The position numbers were made by a program, and so were the translations under genes. A DNA stretch of 64,000 nucleotides from TMED27 sp041397865. Lineage in GTDB: Bacteria > Pseudomonadota > Alphaproteobacteria > Micavibrionales > Micavibrionaceae. Shown here piece after piece: positions 58,829 through 64,000 of this stretch. The stretch spans positions 127,631 through 191,630 of the forward strand of contig JAWKVT010000003.1 of assembly GCA_041397865.1 (NCBI GenBank), in the 5' to 3' direction. Under the pieces are notes generated by a model. The model saw nothing but the letters and a program-made list of their open reading frames with translations. It did no database searches and was not told where the DNA came from. Each line of letters begins with the position of its first letter. Positions within the stretch are counted from its first letter, which is position 1.

Positions 58829-60391
58829 TTACGCCGCTTCGCCGGTTTTCATTTTGGCGATTGAGTTTGTGGTCGAATGGCCTTCATAGACGGGCATGAC
58901 GTTGACCTCTCCGCCATAGGCACGAACTGTCGGCGCTTCGGGAATTTGGTCCTCGGTATAATCACCGCCTTTGAAATATACATCGGGTTTAAGAGCTTCC
59001 AGCAGGGCAATCGCGGTATTATCGTCGCCCTCTTGCCGCGCACCGAACATGACAACCATGTCGATCGCCCCCAGCGCAGCCAGAACGGCGGCGCGCGATT
59101 GCTCATCATGCACCGGGCGTTCCGCGCCTTTCAGAATTTTAATCGAAGCATCACCGTTCAGCCCCATAACAAGACGGTCGCAATGATCGCGGGCGTTATT
59201 GAGATATGAAACATGGCCGTAATGAAGAATGTCGAAGCAGCCATTGGTGAAGCCCACCTTCAGCCCCCGCGCCTTCCAGCGCCGGACCAACTCGGCGGCC
59301 TCGGCCCAGCCCGTATCGCTATATTCAAAAATATCGCCCCTGCGTGCGCGCTCTGCCTTGTCGCGGTCTTTCCCGGTTTGGGTCAACGCGTCGCCCTGAT
59401 CGCTGTCCAGCGCCCTGACCAGTTCGCTATGGCGCACCGCCGCCGTCCCCACCTTGGTCACAACGATGGACCCCGCAATATTGGCCAGCGAAGCCGCCTG
59501 CACCAGCGTTCCTCCGGCAGCCACAGCGGCGGCCACAGTTGCAATCACGGTGTCGCCCGCCCCGGAAACGTCAAAAACCTCGATATCCGTTGTTCGCAAA
59601 TGCACAGGCACCGCACCGTGTTCAATCACGCTGATTCCCTCGCCCGAGCGCGTGGCGATCACCGCGCCGATGCCGCATTCCTCAATAAGACCCCGCGCGG
59701 CATGGATAACCTCATCATCGCTCGAAACCGCTGCCCCCCGTGCCGCTTCGGAAAGCTCTTTCTTATTCGGTGTCACCGCCGCCGCTCCGCGATAAATTGA
59801 AAAATCCTGCCCCTTCGGATCGACGATCACAGGAATATTTTTCGCCGCCGCCGCGTCGATAATTCCGGCAATTACATCCGGACGAAGCAACCCCTTGCCG
59901 TAATCCGACAAAATAACGGCTTGTACGTCATCCAGCGCCGTTTTAACCGTATCGACAATCCGCGTTGCAGTATCGTCGCTAATGGCGTTTTTGTTTTCAA
60001 AATCAGTCCGCAGCAGTTGCTGATGGCCCGCAAGGAAACGGGTTTTGACCGTTGTCGGGCGGCTGTTTTCCGTGATAAGGCTGTCGGCGCTATAGCCCAG
60101 CGCGCTGATTTGTGTACGAAGTTGCGCCCCTTCATCGTCATCCCCGATAAGCGCAACAATTCGCCCCTGTGCGCCCAGCCCCGCAAGATTGGCCAGCGCG
60201 TTCCCAGCTCCGCCAAGCATGCGCTCTTCGCGCTTCACGCTCAAAACCGGCACAGGGCTTTCCGGTGAAATGCGTTCAACGCTGCCGTAAACGAAACGAT
60301 CAAGCATGATATCGCCAACCACCAGAACGGACGATTTTTTGATATTTTCAAGCACGGATTGAAGCGTGAGATCTTGCACATGTTCAGCCAT
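58829..60391 (-). CDS. hldE: Bifunctional heptose 7-phosphate kinase / heptose 1-phosphate adenylyltransferase
   Basis: The protein has 520 residues from the ATG at 60391 (MAEHVQDLTLQS), with TATGGAAAA upstream. The N-terminal PfkB-type kinase has VGDIMLDRFVYGSVERISPE and the active-site loop DVSGAGDTVIA. The C-terminal nucleotidyltransferase has VGFTNGCFDILHYGHVSYL with the HxGH motif. The enzyme makes ADP-glycero-manno-heptose for the LPS inner core. It indicates an outer membrane with heptose-containing LPS. It is divergent from the MshEN-protease gene. Confidence 0.96.
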   Translation of the reverse strand: MAEHVQDLTLQSVLENIKKSSVLVVGDIMLDRFVYGSVERISPESPVPVLSVKREERMLGGAGNALANLAGLGAQGRIVALIGDDDEGAQLRTQISALGYSADSLITENSRPTTVKTRFLAGHQQLLRTDFENKNAISDDTATRIVDTVKTALDDVQAVILSDYGKGLLRPDVIAGIIDAAAAKNIPVIVDPKGQDFSIYRGAAAVTPNKKELSEAARGAAVSSDDEVIHAARGLIEECGIGAVIATRSGEGISVIEHGAVPVHLRTTDIEVFDVSGAGDTVIATVAAAVAAGGTLVQAASLANIAGSIVVTKVGTAAVRHSELVRALDSDQGDALTQTGKDRDKAERARRGDIFEYSDTGWAEAAELVRRWKARGLKVGFTNGCFDILHYGHVSYLNNARDHCDRLVMGLNGDASIKILKGAERPVHDEQSRAAVLAALGAIDMVVMFGARQEGDDNTAIALLEALKPDVYFKGGDYTEDQIPEAPTVRAYGGEVNVMPVYEGHSTTNSIAKMKTGEAA

Positions 60392-60613
60392 AAGAATTTT
60401 TCCATATTCCTGTTTTGTTCTCGTTTTCCGTATATTTTTTGACAAATTATCCGAAAAACCCCGTTTTTATGCCCGTTTGTTAGGAATTCGTCAATCTTTC
60501 TGGGGTTTAATAGGGGGGTGACAATATTTTTCAAATACGGCTCAAAAACAAAAAACACAAAAAAACAGGAAAAAACAGGAAAAAAAGCCGACCAGATGAG
60601 GGGACTGAATTTT

Positions 60614-61558
60614 ATGGCGAAGAGGAACAGTGTGAACAAGAGGGGCGTTCTTAAAACCATTAAAACCATGCTTGAGCGCCGCCGCATTGGCGAGCTACTG
60701 GTCTCCAGAGGGTTAATTTCACCCGAGCAGCTCCGCAGCGCCTTGCGAACGCATCAGGAAACAAACGCGCCGCTGGGGCAGATCCTCCTGCAAAATGCGG
60801 CCATCACAAAAAACCAGCTCAGATGGATCCTGTTCAAACAAGCGGCTCTGCGCACCTGCGCGGCGCTTATCCTGTGCATGATGTCCGTCAGCTTCACAAA
60901 CCGGACGGCCAACGCCGATATGATTAAGGACGTGCCCTCACAGATTCAACTCGTCAGCGCGTCTCAGGAATTCGCCAAAGTTGCCGCTTATCCGGCGCTG
61001 TACGGCACCGATGAAAAGCGCTCGACCAGCCTGAAAGCTTTTACGAAATGGAGCGATATGTTCAGCCGCTTCGACCGCCAACTCCGCCAGGAATCCTCAT
61101 CGCGCATCGTGCGTGAGTGGCAGGAAAATCTGCGCGACCTTGAGGGCATGAGCATCAAAGCCATGGCCGACCGGGTGAATGATCTGGTCAATGAAAAGCG
61201 CTATATCACCGATTCCAAAAATTGGGGGCAGTCCGATTACTGGGCGACACCTGTTGAGTTTTTACAGCGCGGCGGCGACTGCGAAGATTTCGCGATCATG
61301 AAATATGCAGCGCTGCGCAGCCTCGGCGTACCGGAAGAACGCATGCGCGTAGCCATCGTTCAGGATACGCAAAAAAATATCCCCCACGCCGTTCTGGTCG
61401 TTTATGCGGAAAGCGGTGCTTATATTCTCGATAACCAGACAAAGCACCTGCTCGATGCCGAGCGCGGCACGCGCTACCGCCCGATTTATTCGATCAACCG
61501 CACCGCATGGTGGCTCCACACCGCGCCAAGCACAACGATTATTGCGAGTGTGGATTAA
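60614..61558 (+). CDS. MshEN-like domain fused to a LapG-type transglutaminase-like cysteine peptidase
   Basis: The protein has 314 residues from the ATG at 60614, chosen because GAGGGG precedes it; open codons to a GTG at 60518 look non-coding. Residues 24-76 carry two copies of the MshEN nucleotide-binding pattern: RIGELLVSRGLISPEQLRSA (from 24) and PLGQILLQNAAITKNQLRWI (from 53). In GspE/MshE proteins this pattern binds cyclic di-GMP. A membrane helix or signal segment follows (78-98, AALRTCAALILCMMSVSF). The rest is a BTLCP/DUF920 peptidase with GGDCEDFA (Cys223), NIPHAVLVV (His258) and YILDNQ (Asp273), as in LapG. A cytosolic sensor joined to a periplasmic protease is the natural reading. 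Confidence 0.82.
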   Translation: MAKRNSVNKRGVLKTIKTMLERRRIGELLVSRGLISPEQLRSALRTHQETNAPLGQILLQNAAITKNQLRWILFKQAALRTCAALILCMMSVSFTNRTANADMIKDVPSQIQLVSASQEFAKVAAYPALYGTDEKRSTSLKAFTKWSDMFSRFDRQLRQESSSRIVREWQENLRDLEGMSIKAMADRVNDLVNEKRYITDSKNWGQSDYWATPVEFLQRGGDCEDFAIMKYAALRSLGVPEERMRVAIVQDTQKNIPHAVLVVYAESGAYILDNQTKHLLDAERGTRYRPIYSINRTAWWLHTAPSTTIIASVD

Positions 61559-61896
61559 TCCTCATTTTTCTGTTCTTTTGGCTTTGAAGGTAAGAACGCA
61601 GTCGCGATTGCCAGAACTAAAAATGGTATAATGAGCATAAAAGAAAGTGAATCATTGCATGGAACAGGGTTACAAAGCATCCCCTCAAAAATGGCTGGAA
61701 TGCAAAATAAAAACCCTCCAAAGAACATTTTAAAGAAAGCCCATTTTATTTTCTTATGGCTTTTTTTCTTTAGAATTTTATATGCACCAACCAAACCTGT
61801 AATTATACAGACCATAGCTATCAAGTAGAATAATACTGTCAGTAGGCCGGGCAAATGTTGAACAGATTGATAAAGATTATCAAAAAATATTTCCAT
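61555..61896 (-). CDS. Small membrane protein with a layout like IcmC/DotE-IcmD/DotP
   Basis: The protein has 113 residues with three hydrophobic helices (about 15-40, 55-72 and 86-104). The pattern LPGLLTVLFYLIAMVCIITG, then GAYKILKKK, a basic loop and FKMFFGGFLFCIPAIFEGM recalls small Dot/Icm components (IcmC, IcmD, IncI TraQ/R). In those a LP-x-x-x-x-x-x-Y-x-x-G helix and a G-x-x-L-x-x-x-P-x-I helix flank a short charged loop. This is a topological likeness, not a firm family call. It converges on the preceding gene (stop codons overlap by 4 bases) and lies 3 bases downstream of pyk. Confidence 0.6.
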   Translation of the reverse strand: MEIFFDNLYQSVQHLPGLLTVLFYLIAMVCIITGLVGAYKILKKKSHKKIKWAFFKMFFGGFLFCIPAIFEGMLCNPVPCNDSLSFMLIIPFLVLAIATAFLPSKPKEQKNED

Positions 61897-61899
61897 CGG

Positions 61900-63321
61900 T
61901 TACTCCACCTCCGCAATTCTCAGAATATTCGTACTGCCCGATACGCCGAAAGGAACCCCGGCGGTCATGACGAATCGCTGGCCTTTTTCCGCAAGATTTT
62001 CGGCCTGTAGAATTGCGCTGGCGTGAAGAACGGGGCCGGAAAACTCGCCCTGAATTTCCGGCGTGCAAACTGCGTGAACGCCATAAGAAACCGCCAGCCG
62101 CCGCGCTACGTTTTCATCCGGGGTCAGGCACAAAATCGGCACATCGGGGCGCTGACGCGCCATCCGCAAAGCCGTGGAACCGGACATGGTATAGGTGACG
62201 ATGCAAACCGCGTCCACATCCTGCGAAACATAAAAGGCGGCGGTGGTAATGGCATCAGACGGGTCGTCTCCGATAGCATCGGGATGAAGATCCTCCATAA
62301 TTTCGGTATAGGTTTCATCCTCCTCGGTGCGCTGGCATATCCGGTCCATCATCTCCACGGCCCGCAGCGGATGCGCCCCACTGGCCGTTTCCGCCGAAAG
62401 CATGACGGCATCGGTCCCGTCATATACGGCTGTGGCGACATCAGAGGCTTCCGCGCGGGTAGGGCGCGAAGAGGTAATCATCGACTCGAGCATTTGGGTC
62501 GCCACGACAACCGGCTTTCCGGCGCTGCGCACATAACGCACAACGCGCTTTTGCGTGGAAGGGACGTCTTCTGGCGGAATTTCAACGCCCAGATCCCCGC
62601 GTGCCAGCATAACGCCATCAGCCAGTGCCACAATCTCCTCAAGGTTTTTTAGCGCTTCGGGCTTTTCAAGCTTGACCATTAGCGCCGCGCGCCCCGCAAT
62701 CAGCGTGCGCGCTTCTTCTACATCTTCGGGCTTTTGCACAAAGCTTTGCGCGATCCAGTCAACACCCAGATCAAGCGCAAAGGTAATATCCTCTTTATCC
62801 TTATCCGTTAAAGCGGGAATCGGCAGGAATGTTTCGGGCACGTTAAACCCTTTTTTATCCGACAGCTTGCCCCCCGCACGAATTTCGGCCACGAAATAAT
62901 CTTTGCCGGTTCCCCGCACGCGGCAGCGAACTTTACCGTCATCAATAAAGAACAGGCCGTCTTTTCGCAGCGCCCCGAAAATTTCCGGGTGCGGCATATA
63001 AACGCGCGTTTTATCCCCCGGCGCAGGGTCCGAATCAAAGCGGATCATATCCCCGCGCGTCGTTTCAATAGATCCGTTTTTGAACGTGCCGATTCGCAGC
63101 TTCGGCCCCTGCATGTCCGCCAGAATGCCGATAGGGCGGCGGGCCTCTGCCCCTATTTCACGGATGATCCTATAAAGCGCGGCATGGTCCTCATGTGCGC
63201 CATGAGAAAAATTCAGGCGGAAAATATCGACGCCGCATTCGAAAAGCGCGCGAATCTGCTCTTTCGTGTTCGAAGCCGGGCCGAGCGTGGCCAGAATTTT
63301 TGTTTGTCGATTGCGTTTCAT
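61900..63321 (-). CDS. pyk: Pyruvate kinase
   Basis: The protein has 473 residues from the ATG at 63321 (MKRNRQTKILATLGPAS). Motifs include FRLNFSHGAHEDH, the active-site Lys in LMVKLEKPEALKNLEEI, and GVMLARGDLGVEIP. The C-terminal allosteric domain has CIVTYTMSGSTALRMARQRP. It makes pyruvate and ATP from phosphoenolpyruvate and ADP. The leader contains a perfect 14-bp inverted repeat about 67 bases before the start codon. Confidence 0.97.
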   Translation of the reverse strand: MKRNRQTKILATLGPASNTKEQIRALFECGVDIFRLNFSHGAHEDHAALYRIIREIGAEARRPIGILADMQGPKLRIGTFKNGSIETTRGDMIRFDSDPAPGDKTRVYMPHPEIFGALRKDGLFFIDDGKVRCRVRGTGKDYFVAEIRAGGKLSDKKGFNVPETFLPIPALTDKDKEDITFALDLGVDWIAQSFVQKPEDVEEARTLIAGRAALMVKLEKPEALKNLEEIVALADGVMLARGDLGVEIPPEDVPSTQKRVVRYVRSAGKPVVVATQMLESMITSSRPTRAEASDVATAVYDGTDAVMLSAETASGAHPLRAVEMMDRICQRTEEDETYTEIMEDLHPDAIGDDPSDAITTAAFYVSQDVDAVCIVTYTMSGSTALRMARQRPDVPILCLTPDENVARRLAVSYGVHAVCTPEIQGEFSGPVLHASAILQAENLAEKGQRFVMTAGVPFGVSGSTNILRIAEVE

Positions 63322-63387
63322 AGAGGGCTCATGGAGATTTGTGTCTTTAAAAACAACAGGGTTAGCGCATAAATCATAACATGTTGA

Positions 63388-63430
63388 GTGTGTAAGGAAC
63401 AGAGTGGAAAACGGCTTGTTCCTTACACAC
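63388..63430 (-). promoter_or_regulatory. Perfect 14-bp inverted repeat in the pyk leader
   Basis: GTGTGTAAGGAACA (63388-63401) is mirrored by TGTTCCTTACACAC (63417-63430) around a 15-base loop. It lies about 67 bases upstream of pyk. No T-run follows on the minus strand, so it is more likely an operator or a leader hairpin than a terminator. The region 63431-63621 further upstream shows no convincing gene. Confidence 0.6.
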
Positions 63431-63621
63431 AATTTTAGCAAAATATACCCTTACGCCCGTCAGGGTTATTGTGAAATAATATTTCAATTTGTGCCTTTTT
63501 CCATTTTTTTACGATTTTTTTTCCGGGGATAAGCGCTGGGATATCTCTGTTAATTTGCTGAAAAACAAGAATTTCGAAACCGCAGCGCAAGCCCGTAGGA
63601 ACATATTCATGTTGCCGCATA

Positions 63622-63668
63622 CCACGAGATATAGTAGCTTAATTTTCAACAAACGCTACAGATTGTGT
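63622..63668 (+). promoter_or_regulatory. Tandem NrdR-type boxes upstream of the ribonucleotide reductase gene
   Basis: ACGCTACAGATTGTGT (63653-63668) matches the NrdR box ACACTATATATTGTGT at 13 of 16 positions. CCACGAGATATAGTAG (63622-63637) matches at 10 of 16. The start-to-start distance is 31 bases, three helical turns, which is the spacing usual for cooperative NrdR binding. They precede the reductase gene by about 77 bases, so repression by dATP-loaded NrdR is likely. Confidence 0.7.
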
Positions 63669-63744
63669 TTTCACACATTCTTTGCACCCCATGAAATCTG
63701 TCCTTTTTAGGATAATAGAGAATTAACTTAAAGGAGTAAGGCTC

Positions 63745-64000
63745 ATGTTTGACGTTGCGCAAATGGAGAGGGGAAATCGTGTCCAGATCGACCGCTCTCG
63801 GGATGAAAACCTAACTGGTTTCGGGAAAGCCACTTTGGTTGACCGTTATCTTCTGCCCGAAGAGCAGCCTCAGGATCTTTTCGCGCGCGTATCCATGCAT
63901 TACGGAGATAACAGCGAGCATGCCCAGCGCATCTACGACTATATCTCGAAACTATGGTTCATGCCTTCGACACCGATTCTGTCCAACGGCGGCACGAATC
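63745..64000 (+). CDS. nrdA: Ribonucleoside-diphosphate reductase alpha subunit, cut off by window edge
   Basis: The first 85 codons are visible, with AAGGAG eight bases before the ATG at 63745. The sequence has TGFGKATLVDRYLLPEEQPQ and ends in WFMPSTPILSNGGTN, the conserved N-terminal part of the catalytic alpha subunit. This subunit reduces ribonucleotides using a radical supplied by the beta subunit. Whether it is class Ia or another class cannot be fixed from this part alone. Tandem NrdR-type boxes upstream support the assignment and the expected repression when dNTPs are plentiful. Confidence 0.9.
   Translation, partial: MFDVAQMERGNRVQIDRSRDENLTGFGKATLVDRYLLPEEQPQDLFARVSMHYGDNSEHAQRIYDYISKLWFMPSTPILSNGGTN

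Noticed and set aside
63435..63620. A 61-codon minus-strand frame upstream of pyk
   Set aside because: There is no ribosome site and no family, it ends against the inverted repeat, and it covers probable regulatory DNA of both pyk and nrdA.

Overview
The window is 64 kb of chromosome from a Gram-negative alphaproteobacterium of intermediate GC content. The evidence is a set of chromosomal housekeeping genes with alphaproteobacterial character: a TIGR02300-type FYDLN protein, DapD/DapE succinylase-branch lysine genes, a UbiH-type hydroxylase, a SenC-type copper chaperone, heptose synthesis for LPS, and a FadA/FadN beta-oxidation pair. Many uncharacterised secreted or helical proteins and partial Dot/Icm-type (T4BSS) genes sit among them. 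That mix suggests a predatory or host-associated lineage such as Micavibrio-like Rhodospirillales; this placement is inference only.

Layout. 1-7.5 kb: a TPP riboswitch in front of a truncated CHMI-like gene, then an uncharacterised TraB/ChaN-like protein, SenC, an SCP2 protein, a secreted coiled-coil protein, a YdcF protein, UbiH and a patatin. 7.5-13.1 kb: rpmH-rnpA, with rmuC and a pilin-like gene separating them from an oppositely oriented yidD-yidC-engB block. 13.1-22.2 kb: def-fmt-truA and dapD-dapE, each pair interrupted by extra genes. A decayed second piece of fmt marks the insertion between def and fmt. 22.2-28.4 kb: cell-envelope genes (FemAB-like, DUF3108, glmU, glmS). 28.5-39.4 kb: a putative hydrolase, an acyl-CoA dehydrogenase, a 1082-residue protein that reads as a strongly diverged phosphoenolpyruvate carboxylase, several unknowns, prmA and a FYDLN protein. 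39.5-43.5 kb: fadA and fadN. 43.5-49.1 kb: an accessory island with a catalytic-domain-only tyrosine recombinase, 21-bp inverted repeats, a class-3 lipase-like protein, a Rap1a/Tai-like protein, a frameshifted RTX-type gene, tRNA-like debris and finally intact tRNA-Gln and tRNA-Thr. 49.4-54.4 kb: an operon encoding a DotM/IcmP-like protein, a small membrane protein, a DotL/IcmO-like coupling ATPase and a prepilin-like protein. 54.5-64 kb: a degraded-kinase-like protein, a Fic-like protein with a broken catalytic motif, argS, hldE, a protein fusing MshEN-like motifs to a LapG-like periplasmic protease, pyk, and the start of a class I ribonucleotide reductase gene behind tandem NrdR-type boxes.

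Functional links. GlmS and GlmU supply UDP-GlcNAc, and HldE supplies the LPS heptose precursor. DapD and DapE make the diaminopimelate used in peptidoglycan and lysine. YidC, YidD, RnpA and RpmH serve membrane insertion and translation. The acyl-CoA dehydrogenase, FadA and FadN form a beta-oxidation set. The most interesting items are the diverged PEPC, the MshEN-BTLCP fusion, the DotL/DotM/prepilin operon and the recombinase island. All family assignments were made by eye from motifs; no database search was run.
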